64,000 nt of DNA from Lepidostoma basale (GCA_022606425.2 JAHDVF020000169.1:1-64000), one strand, 5' to 3'; shown: positions 9,515 through 19,466, counted from the first letter of the stretch. Notes: generated by a model from the letters alone, not told the origin. Translations and numbers: made by a program.

Positions 9515-9715
9515 TCTATTGTTTTGACGGAAACACAATGATACCTTAACATTTTAAACTGTTATTAAATAAACTCTGTTTTTTGTATCATAATTGTATT
9601 TCATTTTACGAGACAGCTGTTTCATCAACCAATGTTGATATCATCAGGTGTTACAATAATATTTGAAAATAATAAATTGTGATACAAAAAACAAAGTTTA
9701 TTCATTAACAGTTTA
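9515..9715 (-). repeat. Family A repeat inserted in a family C palindrome
   Basis: It runs from the AATAGTCTATTGTTTTGACG end, through TTTTGTATCATAATTGTATT, to the hammerhead-like motif at 9,608-9,660. The far arm (9,675-9,705) repeats TTGTGATACAAAAAACAAAG. It lies between the hammerhead-like arm and the outer arm of family C, so it is the younger insertion. Confidence 0.65.
9608..9660 (-). ncRNA. Hammerhead-like ribozyme motif, family A (clean copy)
   Basis: On the minus strand: CTGATGA (9,651-9,657), one extra T, a 6-bp hairpin ATCAAC-ATTG-GTTGAT, GAAA (9,620-9,623), the palindrome ACAGCTGT and a terminal C at 9,612. All eleven invariant hammerhead positions are present. The extra base before the hairpin and the loopless stem III depart from the textbook form; a loopless stem III suggests action as a dimer. 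Confidence 0.65.
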
Positions 9716-9804
9716 ATTTTAGTGTTTTTGAAGTTAGTGTTGTATATACAAAGTATATAAAAAAGAAAAAAGACAAATAAAAATAAAAATAAATGTGAAG
9801 TGTG

Positions 9805-10045
9805 GTGCGACATTGCAGCATATATACATCCTCCAAAAATGTGTCTTATCGTGTATTACATTAAGCTTGCGATTAACCTATTCAATGACAGGTCATAAGT
9901 CCTGTAAACGCCTCGACCACCATATTCTGTTTCCAATTTGCATCTTCGTCTATATTGAGATACAATTAATCCTTAAAAATGATAACCTGCAATGGGTAAA
10001 ATCCAGTATTCGTCTACAAGTATTTGTATACATTCAAAATGTTCA
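9805..10045 (+). repeat. Dispersed repeat K
   Basis: It shares ATGACAGGTCATAAG, CTCGACCACCATATT, TGCATCTTCGTCT and TGCAATGGGTAAAA with copies at 26,955-27,170 (minus) and 40,160-40,432 (plus). No ORF or termini are recognised. Confidence 0.75.
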
Positions 10046-10104
10046 AATAAAAATATTTACGGCTGTCTGAGCAATGATATGAGAACTGTATATTCATAAT
10101 TTAA

Positions 10105-10270
10105 TAATGAGGAAAATGTTGTTTTTTATAGAAGTTTTATAATGTTCTATAAAAGTAGCAAGTTTTACTTTGCTAGAGTATTATCACATTTGATAATATC
10201 CTAGAAAAGTTTAACATTTCACTCCCATGAAATCTTATAAAACTTCCAAAAAAACAGAAGTTCTAATCAA
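10105..10270. repeat. Family D palindrome, decayed
   Basis: The arms (TTTATAGAAGTTTTATAATG and ATAAAACTTCCAAAAAAAC) flank a centre with ATTTGATAATATCCTAG-AAA-GTTTAACATTTC. The GAAACATGTC module is degraded in both arms. Confidence 0.6.
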
Positions 10271-10349
10271 ATAAAATGAATAATATATTAGATAGATTTT
10301 TTATGATACCGTTTTTTATCCTAACTTATATGGGTATATATTATAATAT

Positions 10350-11225
10350 AACTCCATGTGTATCGAAAACATTCGTTGAATTATATATTTATTTCATTGT
10401 AAATATATTTAGAGTACCAATTGGGATAAATAAAAATACGCGAGTTTATTTCACAATCATTTTTGAGTTTATTGAACTCCATAAGCTTCGAAAGTATCGT
10501 CGAATTATATAATTATTTTATTGAAAAAGGTTAAGTTACAGAACCACTTGAGATAAAATGGTGAGTTTGTTTAACATGCTTTAATAAGTTTATTGAACTC
10601 CATTTGTTTCGCAAACATTTATCGATTAATATAATTATTTCAATGTTAAAGGTACAGTTAAAGTACTAGGGGAGATAAACAAACTTATGAGAGTATTTTT
10701 AACTAACTTTTACGAGTTTATTTTAATCTAATTGTTTCGAAAGCGTTCATCGATTTATATCATCTAAAGTAATCTCAATGGGGTAGGCAGAAAGACATAT
10801 CACATGAATGGACTGCCACACTTTTCTTTCCTGAAATATTTCTCTCGTTTCCTCAATATTCATACATCGTATCATGCACGCACGTTTTCTCCGACTTCTC
10901 ACGTAGCCGAAATTCAATATTTGATTTATCTGATCGTTCTACGTTTTTTTAGGTCTTCCTCTATTTCTAGTTCAATTAGCATCGATAACATAAACATTTT
11001 GTTATTTTCTTTCCTCATTCATTATTGCGTGTCCAAACCATCATTACGTTCCTTTCATTATTTTGTTCATAACATTTTCATTCGCACTGCTTTCACTTCT
11101 TATATTGTCATTCGATCTCTATCATACACAGATTTTCTACACATTCGTCTAAGAGATCTTATTCATTATTTTATGGATAAAGGTACAGTTTTAGAAGCAG
11201 TTAAGATAATAAACTTATTAAATTT
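10350..11225 (+). repeat. Satellite-like tandem array, period about 121-129 bp, split by family 1
   Basis: Units start at about 10,350, 10,475, 10,596 and 10,725, each opening with AACTCCAT-TGTTTCGAAA-CATTC-TCGA-TTATAT and containing AAGGTACAGTTA or its relatives and GAGATAAA. The fourth unit stops at 10,770, is replaced by a family 1 copy, and resumes at about 11,160 with GGATAAAGGTACAGTTTTAG. Divergence between units is roughly a quarter of positions. Confidence 0.75.
10771..11160 (-). pseudogene. Family 1 fragment inserted in the tandem array
   Basis: The 3' end (complement of CTGCCTACCCCATTGAG) lies near 10,780. The coding part runs through the RRACM-, GRPR- and VSNENIRSE-type regions to about 11,160. 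Many stops and deletions are present. The tail repeat is not visible. Confidence 0.7.
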
Positions 11226-11659
11226 AAAAAAAACAAAGCTTTTATTATAACAACTTCCAATTAAATAAGTATTTATGTTTTAAGTTTATCATTCTTGATT
11301 TAATGATAATGTAAAACCCACTTTAAGTTTTCAATATTGAGAAAACATACATTGATTTGTAAAAAACTTAGTTAAGGACATTCGTATACCTCCTAAGTGA
11401 AGCATAAGAAAAGATATAACTTTGCCATAATAGCAACCGTTTTTCCCTTAGAGCTTTCTCCTGAATAAACGAAAGCATTTCATCTGAGAGGATGGTCCCA
11501 CCGTAATGTGAGCTCTGAGTAGTGGCAAACAAAACTAAACGAATAAGTGCCTGTTACTTAAACTCACGTACAAACTTATACACTTACATCAATTGAAACA
11601 TTTTCCATACATACTCGTACATAAATTTATATTAATCGATCATTTACCAAACGCATGAT
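11226..11659. other. Unassigned AT-rich stretch
   Basis: No coding or repeat match is seen. Confidence 0.4.
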
Positions 11660-11798
11660 AAACAAACGCTATGAAGGCGAAAACGGTCATTCACAATAGA
11701 GTTCTGGTCCCATCCCTAATGTTTGGAAGCGAAGCATGGAACTGGCAATAGAAGGATGAAAGCAGAATAAATGCGGTAGGGATGAGGTATCTAAGATG
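11660..11798 (+). pseudogene. Family 1 fragment, middle portion
   Basis: The plus strand reads GVLVPSLMFGSEAWNWQ-KDESRINAVGMRYLRC in decayed form. It stops where the family F repeat begins. The next family 1 piece overlaps it in content, so this is a separate copy or a local duplication. Confidence 0.7.
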
Positions 11799-11799
11799 C

Positions 11800-11896
11800 G
11801 AGGAAAATGAAAATAACTTTGTTTAATCCACAAAATATTTAAAAAATATTAAAAATCACGTAATGTTTCGGAAGATACTTTCATCTTCAGGAAGAT
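11800..11896 (-). repeat. Family F repeat with hammerhead-like motif
   Basis: On the minus strand, CTGAAGA (11,884-11,890), T, a short GAAAG-TAT-CTTCC hairpin, then GAAACATTAC. AAATAACTTTGTTTAATCCA matches the flank of the copies at 180-335 and 3,738-3,855. It lies between two family 1 fragments. Confidence 0.6.
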
Positions 11897-12335
11897 AGAG
11901 GAACTGGCAGAAGAAAGATGAGAGTATTATAAATGCGGTAGAGATGAGGTCCCTAAGACGTATGACGTAGACAGAATCTCAAATGCTGAGGATAGGAATG
12001 TAGAGCGGAAGAAGGTATTATGAACAAAATTATGAAAGGATCGCTGTGATGGTTCGGACATATGTAACGCATGGATGGAGAAATAATGGTAAAGACGGTA
12101 AACGTTAATGATAAATGGAGTACGGAGTCTAGGCAGACCGAGGAAAACATGGCATGACCAAATTAATCTAATTTTAAAGGTTGGTCATGTTAGAAGTCGA
12201 AGGAATCGACGTGCGTGTATGACTCGTTGTATGAATGTGGAGGAATCTAGAGATGTTTGCCAGGATAGAGAAGTGTGGCGGTCCATTCTATCTGCCTACC
12301 CCTACAGGGAAACGGCGTGATGGTTTGTTTGTTTT
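11897..12335 (+). pseudogene. Family 1 fragment with complete 3' end and (GTTT)n tail
   Basis: The plus strand covers NWQKKDESxINAVEMRSLRR to the end of the ORF. The last 70 residues (12,108-12,320) are open: SLGRPRKTWHDQINLILKVG, RACMTRCMNVEESRDVCQ, AYPYRETA. The 3' segment CTGCCTACCCCTACAGG ends in GGTTTGTTTGTTTTGG. A frameshift and stops lie upstream. Confidence 0.8.
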
Positions 12336-12424
12336 GGTAAACCAAATGCATCTATCTACTGGTATAACATTTTCTAGCACTGTTTACCTGCACAATCAAC
12401 ATTAGAAAAAATAATCAAAATATA

Positions 12425-12620
12425 AACAAACAAACCATCACGCCGTTTCCCCGCAAGGGTAGGCAGAGATAGTGGACTGTCATACTAATCTATCCTGACG
12501 CAACGCTCTAGTTCCTTCACATTTATACAACGAGTTATAAACACACGTTGATTGTTCTGACTTCAAACATGAAAAACCATTAAAATTTGATGAATTTATT
12601 CAAGCCATGTTTTCCTTGGT
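12425..12620 (-). pseudogene. Family 1 fragment with (GTTT)n tail, inverted relative to its neighbour
   Basis: It starts with AAACAAACAAACCATCACG (complement of the tail) and covers the last part of the ORF to the GRPRKT region at about 12,615. Tail-to-tail with 11,897-12,335, about 90 bp apart. Confidence 0.75.
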
Positions 12621-12889
12621 TTGTTTATCACGAAATTTAGTTTTTCAAAAACATTACTTATTTATTGTGTTGGAATACTTATTTGAATTTTTTTCTGATT
12701 CTGAATCTAATTTTGAATTTTGTTCTAATTATTGTTGTAAGTGTAGAAAATAAACGAAAAGTTACAACTGATCCAGATTGTACGGTGAACCAAGTGTTTT
12801 AATGGTAGAAGTTCTTTACTTCCGTGTATTATTCACGGGTTGCAAATTATTATTTTAAACTCCTTATTAAATAATTTAATTAATTAAAA

Positions 12890-13018
12890 TGACTATTTTC
12901 CATGTATATTTTTTTTATTGGAAAGACATTTTCGCCTCTCAATGGCACAATGATGAAAAGCGAAACGTGTCATTCCAATAAAATAATATAAATTCCTACA
13001 AAAAAAACGTTTTCATGT
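12890..13018. repeat. Family D-like palindrome
   Basis: The right arm reads AATGATGAAAAGCGAAACGTGTCATTCC; the left arm is GGAAAGACATTTTCGCC. The GAAACGTGTC module replaces GAAACATGTC and the hairpin is shortened. Confidence 0.6.
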
Positions 13019-13024
13019 CGTATT

Positions 13025-13310
13025 TAGGAATCAAAATGTAGATTTATTCGCATTTTGCCAGTCACATGCTTTGCTTCTATACACAAGGGTCGGTACAAGA
13101 ACACCATTATGCACTGCCATTTTAGATGGGTTTTTGTTTGCGATGACAACTTTAAGTGCACCATTCGTTATTTGTTGCCTGCCCCAACCCTTCTTCCAAA
13201 TACACGAACTCATCTACTTGTTCTAAATTTTCACCATTCACGCTAATGTTGCAGACTGTCATGATTTCTTCTTTTTCAAAAATCATTACCTTGAACTTAT
13301 TCACATTATA
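13025..13310 (-). pseudogene. Family 1 fragment, region after the catalytic motif
   Basis: Minus-strand pieces correspond to VMIFEKEEIMTVCNISVNGE, LEQVDEFVYL, KVVIANKNPSK and MAVHNGVLVPTLVYRSKACDWQ. A deletion joins the FVYL and RVGAG regions. The 3' end is missing. Confidence 0.75.
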
Positions 13311-13904
13311 TAAAAATGTATATTAATTATATATGATTTTTTAAAAACTTAATATTTTTTCGTCAAGTGGGAGGAACGAGCCTCTTTCGCGTAACTCGTG
13401 GCGAGAAATCTTTTGGAAATAAACGTTAATTTAATAATCCCGCTCACTTCGGTAATACATCGCGCGTCACGCTCGTTCGGAAATCCATTATTGGGAATAT
13501 CCTTCTTCTGTTGAAGTTATTAATCAAAACTTGTTCCACCAATTTCTTTCACGTCAGAACTCAAATTAAATTAGAAAAGTAGGAAAAATTGGAGCGTAGC
13601 ACGCTCTCTATAGCCATACTTAGGCACTTGCTTAAGTGCTAATCTCAGTGGTCGTATGAAGTACGTACCCAACATAAAATACATTTTTGTACACCTTCGT
13701 AATTAGCCTTTTGTTCAACTCAGGGTCAAGGGCGGTTAGTAACAAGCCCTATTGACCAGCCGCTATAAGCTTACAACCAAATTTTATAATTTAATCCAAG
13801 CTTATAGCTTAGATTAGATTAAATTATAACATTTGGATAGAATTTTAAGCACACTTTTATCCACTTTATTCATTTAATAATATTTCGAAATAAAAATGGA
13901 CTTA
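13311..13904. other. Unassigned stretch
   Basis: The block at 13,370-13,520 is CpG-richer (TCACTTCGGTAATACATCGC). A small inverted repeat pairs TTTTATAATTTAATC (about 13,783) with GATTAAATTATAACA (about 13,836). No gene is recognised. Confidence 0.35.
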
Positions 13905-14098
13905 AGCTTTTTTTTTTTTTTTAAAAGACTTATATCAAGGATTTACATTAATGATATTAGAATTTATTTTACAATCTTCAATGTGAGCAGAAAATAGCTC
14001 TTTATTATGAAGAAGGAATCTAGTCGTGTCCAGGCTTGAACCCATGTCCCCTGGATCAGGAGCCAAGCGTTCTATCCCCTAGACCACCACCCGGTTCA
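13905..14098 (-). mobile_element. SINE-2, tRNA-derived short retroposon
   Basis: The minus-strand head reads GGTGGTCTAGGGGATAGAAC (A-box region) and GGGTTCAAGCCTGGAC (B box) at about 14,035-14,096. The body is ATTCCTTCTTCATAATAAAG and CTGCTCACATTGAAG; the end is an oligo-A stretch (T-run at 13,909-13,922). A second nearly full copy lies at 16,703-16,884. Confidence 0.85.
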
Positions 14099-14279
14099 CT
14101 TTCACTTTAATTTAAAATAATTTTAAACTTTAGGTGCCGAAGAAATCAGCATGTGTGCTTGGCACGTGTTTAGGAATCGAGAGAAGTACAATATATCAAG
14201 AAATAACAGTTTGGCGGTCCATTCGTTATCTCTTCGAAGAGACCATTTCATTTTTTATATAAATTAATTTAAACGTAAA

Positions 14280-14556
14280 AAGTATGATAAATCGGCGTGC
14301 GTGCATGACTCTATGTATGTTAACCATGTAAATGGAACTAGAAAAAGAGGAAGACCGAGGAAACCGTGGCACGATTAAATAAATCAAAAATTTAATTGTC
14401 AGCCACGTGAGGAGTCGGAGAAATCACGTGCATGACACGATGTATGAATATTGAGTAAGCGAGAGAATTGTGTCAGTAAAGAAAAGTGTAACAGTCCATT
14501 ATTTCTGCCTACCCTTCCGGGGAGACGGCGTGATGGTTAGTTAGTTAGGTAATTTT
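14280..14556 (+). pseudogene. Family 1 fragment with complete 3' end
   Basis: Plus-strand order: a stray GTGCGTGCATGAC piece, then NVNGTRKRGRPRKPWHD, the RACxTRCMN region, CAGTCCATTATTTCTGCCTA, GGAGACGGCGTGATGG and a TTAGTTAG tail. Internal rearrangement near 14,325 places the RACM segment twice. Confidence 0.75.
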
Positions 14557-14604
14557 AAAAAAAGTCATTTATAATGCGAGACATATCCAGAAAGCAAGTG
14601 TACT

Positions 14605-14998
14605 GAATTTTTGTAGGTAAGCTATTTTTCGACAGTCGCCATTCCTCTCAATGCAGGCGGTGAAGCGCGTATCAACTTTTTGATGCCTTCCTCGAAGCAG
14701 TATCCCGCCAACCCCTTCTTCCACTTCTCCACTTCCTCCTTTACCTCCTCGTCGGTTGAAAATCTTTTTCCACCCATGTGCAACTTCAGGGAGGTATAGA
14801 GATAGTAATCTGAAGGTGCTAGGTCAAGGGAATGCGCGGGATGGTTCAGGACATCCCATTTAAACGAGGCGAGCAGTTCCTTCAAGGCGTTGGTCGTGTG
14901 TGGTCTGGCATTGTCGTGCAGCAGGCAGACTCCCTTTGTCAGCATTCCTCTCCCCTTGTTCTGAATCGCCCTGTGCAATTTTTTGCATCTCGTATTTA
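14605..14998 (-). pseudogene. Mariner-like transposase, C-terminal fragment
   Basis: The minus-strand ORF contains CLLHDNARPH and SLDLAPSDYYL. The spacing between the two aspartates is 34 residues, matching the second and third catalytic residues of DD34D mariner transposases. FSTDEEVKEEVEKW and CFEEGIKKLI follow as in the family C-terminus. The N-terminal DNA-binding domain and the first catalytic aspartate are absent, and no terminal repeats are seen, so it is inactive. The sequence differs clearly from the mariner at 51,869. Confidence 0.85.
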
Positions 14999-14999
14999 T

Positions 15000-15734
15000 A
15001 ATTTATTTAGTTTTATTCCATTCGTATTAATTATGTAAGAATTTGATATGAGTTGGATGATTATAACCTTGCTTATAAAATTAACGACACCATTATTTTT
15101 CTAATAATTTAAGAGAAATTATACCTCCTTCTTTCAAAATTATTTACTCCGCGTTATAAAGGAATGTATATTTAATGTACACAGTGTTTTTCATAGTAAA
15201 GTGGTGATATGAATAAATTAAATTTTATTATGTAATATCATGAAACGTTTTTACATTAAAATATGCGGATACGGAGGTTCGGCACATTCCAGCCCCGCCC
15301 GTATAATACAACCCCTAAGCAGCAGTGCGGCTAACTTATGCATGAAACATCGGCCAGTGTAGTGTGTGGGAATCAAATTTGGGTCCGATTGACCCCCGGA
15401 TACTGGACCCCCCGGAGGAGGGGTAAATTAACCCCAAGATGGGTTATGTATAGGTTAAATGTGATTGTTCGGCAATGTATCGACGGTCCGATACAAAATT
15501 TAGCCTGAAGCATGAGATTTTATTTTAACTCTTGGGTAAACGTAATTTTAATTAAATTAGTTCACGTTTCATTAGGCTTTGCGCATCTGTACGCCCGGCT
15601 TATAAAAAACAATTTAGAAATTCTTCACGTTAAGTATGAGTAAATTATGTAAGTGAAGCTTGGAGCTGGTAAAAAAAATATTAAAGTAGTGGTTACGTTT
15701 GTACTGTTTTGCTGTTAAAATTATATTAGTTTTA
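15000..15734. other. Unassigned stretch with a small GC-rich patch
   Basis: The patch at about 15,265-15,440 (CAGCCCCGCCCG, GACCCCCCGGAGGAGGGG) is GC-rich, without an ORF. No family is recognised. Confidence 0.35.
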
Positions 15735-16055
15735 TCGTTTTTATAAAGATTTTTGACAGGTGTAAAAATAAATTTTTCGTTTGTTCCAATGAAAATTTGA
15801 ATAATTTCTTCAATATTATTTTTAAGTTCTTGCTGATTAAGTGCCTAATTACAACTAATTTAAAAAACGGTGAATACGAGTAACATAAATTAAATAAACA
15901 CAAAAGTCCGGATCGTACATGTCAACATGTGCAACATCGAAAAAAACATTATGTGTTATTACATTATGTGCTTAATTAAAAAAACGGTGGATTTGTGGAA
16001 CATAAATTAAATAGTCAATATGTGCACCATCTAAAAAGAACATTTTGTGTTAAAT
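15735..16055 (+). repeat. Dispersed repeat Q with internal tandem duplication
   Basis: TTGAATAATTTCTT, AAGTTCT(T/C)GCTGA and TTTTAAAAAACGG-like segments are shared with 39,110-39,255. Here a ~105-bp unit is repeated: AACGGTGAATACGAGTAACA (about 15,867) and AACGGTGGATTTGTGGAACA (about 15,984), each followed by ATAAATTAAATA. Confidence 0.6.
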
Positions 16056-16104
16056 TATTTTTATTTTGTTATTTTATTTTATATCATTGTATTTTATATT
16101 ATTT

Positions 16105-16277
16105 GTGGGTGTTGGACGATCGAAGTGTGCGTGGGAGATGCCTATTGGTGGCGATGAGGCTCGCAACCCATCACACCGCGTCTACCGCGGGGCGAAAAGA
16201 GAAGGATAGAGTGTCGCATCAGTAAAAGTGTGACAGTCCATTCTTTCGTCCTACCCTTTCGGGGAGACGACGTGAAG

Positions 16278-16312
<35 letters not shown>
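16105..16312 (+). mobile_element. Non-autonomous retroposon sharing the family 1 3' end
   Basis: The body (TGGGAGATGCCTATTGGTGG, GAGGCTCGCAACCCATCACA, CGGGGCGAAAAGAGAAGGAT) is unrelated to the family 1 ORF. The last ~80 bases (GTGTGACAGTCCATTCTTTC, CCTACCCTTTCGGGGAGACG) and the TTAGTTAG tail are those of family 1. Other copies: 19,315 (minus), 50,405 (head only), 63,897 (minus). It is probably mobilised by family 1 reverse transcriptase. Confidence 0.75.
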
Positions 16313-16313
<1 letters not shown>

Positions 16314-16424
16314 AATGCCGTAGAAATAAGATCATGATGTTTTTACATTATTCATATTATAAATTCTAATAAATTCTGCAATGCTAATGATATTAATAAA
16401 CAAATAAATGAATAAAATATGAGA

Positions 16425-16702
16425 GAATCAAAGCGTTGCTTGGCACTTATAGAACGCGTGGATGAAGAACGAAATGATGAATCTATTGACCTTGTTAATA
16501 TTGCACGAAGACGAGGAAAACCGAGGAAAATTTGGCATATCTAAAAAAAACTTTTTTTTAAAGTCGGAATTAAGTCGGAAAGATCGACGTGCGTATATGC
16601 CTCGTTGTATGAATGTGGGGGAATCAAGAGAAGTATGTCAGAAAATAAGAGTGTGGAGGTTGATTCTTACTGGCTACCTTTCCGAGAGGACTGCGTGATG
16701 GT
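16425..16702 (+). pseudogene. Family 1 fragment with 3' end
   Basis: Decayed plus-strand sequence covers the SLRxGxxERVDEER, RGKPRKxWH and RACMPRCMNVGESREVCQ regions and ends GGCTACCTTTCCGAGAGGAC...GTGATGG. The tail is replaced by a T-run where the SINE-2 copy begins. Confidence 0.75.
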
Positions 16703-16884
16703 TTTTTTTTTAAAGACTAACATCAAGGATTTATATCAATGATATTAGAATTTATTTTACAATCTTCAATGTGAGCAGAAAATAGCTCATTATTATGAAG
16801 AAGGAATCTGGTCGGTCCAAGCTTGAACCCATACCCCCTGGATTAGAAGCCAAGCGTTCTATCCCCTAGACCACCAATTTTTTT
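16703..16884 (-). mobile_element. SINE-2, tRNA-derived short retroposon
   Basis: The minus-strand head at about 16,815-16,878 has GGTCTAGGGGATAGAACGC and GGGTTCAAGCTTGGACC. The oligo-A end is at 16,704-16,713. It is close to 13,905-14,098 over its full length and lies directly at the family 1 3' end. Confidence 0.85.
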
Positions 16885-16948
16885 TTGCTTTTGTTGTTGA
16901 ATGTTTAATCAATTATACTTCTTATGCATGTTTGCAAGAGTGTTCAAA

Positions 16949-18150
16949 TCAAATCAAATCAAATCAGTTTATTTTCTCAAAAGACATTACAAACATTTTT
17001 TATAGTTTAAGGCATCTATTGAGAACAGGTAAAACATAAGGAATATATAATACCAGGAACGCATGAGAGATGGTTCGACATTAGGAATACAAAATACTCT
17101 CCAAAGTCAAGAGTATTTGTCTTCTGAATGTACTTTCACGAATATGAAAGACATCGATCTCCGAAGCGATCATGTTCAGCAGTTTGATTGCTCTCCCCAC
17201 CGGCATCACCAGAGGCAGGTTGGTTCTGCATGCTGGGAGATAAAACAGTCTGTGCTGACGCTGTCGAAGATAGCCATCCGGAACATAAAGATGGATAGCC
17301 TCCAAGATGACGGAGTTCTCAAAGAATCCCCTGATAAGTCTGAAGAAATGGGTAAGTGTGCACCCATCCCTTCTTATCTGTAAACTATTGGTCCCCAGCA
17401 TGCCCAAGAGGAATGCAGTGGGATAAAGCCACGGATAGCTACCAAACTCCCTCATGTAGAGATATCTCAGAAATCTTTTCTGAACCCTCTCTAACATGAG
17501 CGAGTATCTCGCCTCGTGGGGACTCCATATCACCGAGCCACACTCGAGCCGGCTCCGGACCAATGAGTTGTACAAAATTCGCAAAACATAGGGATTCTTG
17601 AAAACTCTACCAGTTCGGAGAATAAATCCCAACATTTTCAGTGCAACTCCACATATTCTCTCGATGTGAGCATGGAAAGTCAGCCTACTTTCATAAACGA
17701 TACCAAGATCCTTTATCGTTGAAACACGCTTAAGTTGCTGGTTATCCATTGTGTATCTGTAATAAACAGTACGCAATGCTCTCGTAAAAGATAAAATTAC
17801 GCATTTAGAGATATTGAAATAAATTTGATTGGTTTTACTCCAGCGGACGATATTATTTATATCTGACTGGAGATGGAGGCAATCTTCGGGGCTTTTTATC
17901 TCAAGGAATAATTTAAGATCATCTGCAAATAAAAGAAATCGCGAAAATTGTATAACCCTCGCGACATCATTAATGAAGATGGTGAAGAGGAGTGGACCAA
18001 GGTTTGAGCCCTGTGGCACTCCGGAATACACGGGAAAAAGTGCAGATTGAAATATACCGTATGAGGCAAACTGTTTCCTTTCCCTCAGGTAGCTAATAAA
18101 AAATAAAACCAACTTAGGAGAGAAACCAGTGTTGTGTAGATTGCATATAG
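16949..18150 (-). pseudogene. Jockey-like non-LTR retrotransposon J1, 5'-truncated
   Basis: The 343-codon minus-strand frame (17,081-18,112) holds the second half of a reverse transcriptase. GVPQGSNLGPLLFTIFINDV is at about residues 32-51 and the catalytic LLFADDLKLF is at about residues 60-69. LTFHAHIERICG, VRSRLECGSVIWSPHEARYS and RQRQHRLFYLPACRTNLPLV follow, the usual C-terminal order of Jockey-like elements. The endonuclease and fingers are lost at the 5' truncation. The 3' UTR ends in a short ATTTG-repeat tail (complement at 16,956-16,974). The frame is intact over its length, so the insertion is fairly recent, but it cannot encode a complete enzyme. Other pieces: 29,971; 48,456; 61,235. 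Confidence 0.9.
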
Positions 18151-18269
18151 TTAAAAAAAAAGGCGCAGCGTTATAGTGATAATTCGATATGTATTGTTAT
18201 GATCTATTTAATATTTTAACAGCCTTTAATTAATTAATTAAATATTTTATTTTTAATAACTTTAAAAAA

Positions 18270-18400
18270 CGTTGTTTTTACTCCCCATTTTATTGGCCTT
18301 AACACAGACTTATTTCGGGTGGTTCTTATCCTACTTCGGTGTATAGTATAAAATTGTAAAAAATCGTTACTTGTATCCTAAATAAAAGAGTATGAAGTTA
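18270..18400 (-). repeat. Family I repeat with hammerhead-like motif
   Basis: The minus strand reads ACCGAAGTAGGATAAGAACC, ACCCGAAATAAGTCTGTG. The module is GAAATAAGTC instead of GAAACATGTC and the core is degenerate. A related copy lies at 24,300-24,480. Confidence 0.4.
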
Positions 18401-18727
18401 AATTTAAAGGTTCGAGTTATTTTTCTTTAAGTAAGAATAAAGCATGATAGAAATATGAAAAATTGGGTTCGAAGATAAATTTGTTTGGATTTCATCTTCC
18501 CGAATTTTTCACTATCAAAACGCGAATTTAAAAATATATTATTTGAAGTGAAGAATTTCTTCACCAAAAAAATTATATTTTTATGATTAAAATACTTCTT
18601 TGATCTAGAATGTTGAAATTATTTTTAATCTCCCATCGTACTCAAAATATAAATAAATCGTAAATCAATCGACTCAAAATACACTATAAAAAGTCTTAAG
18701 ATTTAACAAAGAAGAAAAAAGGTTATA
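18401..18727. other. Unassigned AT-rich stretch
   Basis: No coding or repeat match is seen. Confidence 0.4.
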
Positions 18728-19303
18728 CTAACTAACTAACTAACTAACTAACCATCACGCCGTCTCCGCGAAGGGGTAGGCAGAGAGAAGGGACTGCCAT
18801 ACTTTTCTTTTCTGACATATTTATCTCGAATCCTCAACATTCATACATCGTGTTATGCACGCGCGTCGATTTATTTGACTCCTCACATGGCCGACATTCA
18901 ATATTTGATTTATCTGATCGTGCCACGTTTTCCTCGGTCTTCCTCTATTTTTGGTTCAATTGTTTTACCATTCTTTCTTCATTCATTCTTTCCATATGTA
19001 CAAACCATCTTAATGGTCCTTTCATTATTTTGTTCATGACACCATCATTCGCATCACATTCACTTCTTATATTTTCATTCGACACTCTATCATACACAGA
19101 GAATCCATACATTCGTCTAAGAAATCTTATTTCTACTGCATTTATTCTACTTTCATCCTTCTTTTGCCTTTCATGCTTCGCTTTCATACATAAGGGTCGG
19201 TAGAAGAACACCATTGTGCACTGCCATTCTAGCTTTTTTGGTTAGGTTTTTGTTTGCGATGACAACTTTAAGTGCACCATTCACTTTGTTGCCTGCCCCA
19301 ACA
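18728..19303 (-). pseudogene. Family 1 fragment with (TTAG)n tail
   Basis: The tail complement is at 18,728-18,750. Minus-strand segments run from the 3' end to KKDESRINAVEIRFLRRMYG, an open stretch at about 18,950-19,210, then NGVLLPTL and KVVIANKNLTKKAR to RVGAGNK at 19,300. A deletion removes the GSEAW segment. A second 3' terminus follows at 19,315. Confidence 0.8.
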
Positions 19304-19314
19304 AAGGTTATACT

Positions 19315-19466
19315 AACTAACTTACCATCACGCCGTCTCCTCGAGAGGGTAGGCAGAAAGAATGGACTGCCACACTTTACACTTTAATCGATGCGGCAGT
19401 TCATCCTTCTCTTTTCGCCCCCGCAAGAGACGCGGTGTGATGGGTTGCGAACCTCATCGCCAAGGT
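19315..19466 (-). mobile_element. Non-autonomous retroposon sharing the family 1 3' end
   Basis: The tail complement TAACTAACTTACC is followed by the family 1 terminal segment and then by the body (complement of ACCGCGTCTCTTGCGGGGG and GGCGATGAGGTTCGCAACCC). The head is truncated after about 19,460. Confidence 0.7.

Larger units (their letters stand above)
9301..9800. repeat. Family C palindrome, split by a family A copy
   Basis: The outer arm at 9,301-9,375 (ATACTTTGTATTGTTG, TTTTTTATATACTTTGTATA) pairs with 9,720-9,795 (TATACAAAGTATATAAAAAA). The inner hammerhead-like arms are 9,395-9,425 (minus) and 9,455-9,500 (plus: CTGAGAA, A, GGAC...GTCC, GAAACATATC). The family A copy at 9,515-9,715 interrupts the right arm. 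Confidence 0.65.

Noticed and set aside
14030..14098. tRNA gene on the minus strand
   Set aside because: Part of the SINE-2 repeat, with a shared body and an oligo-A end.
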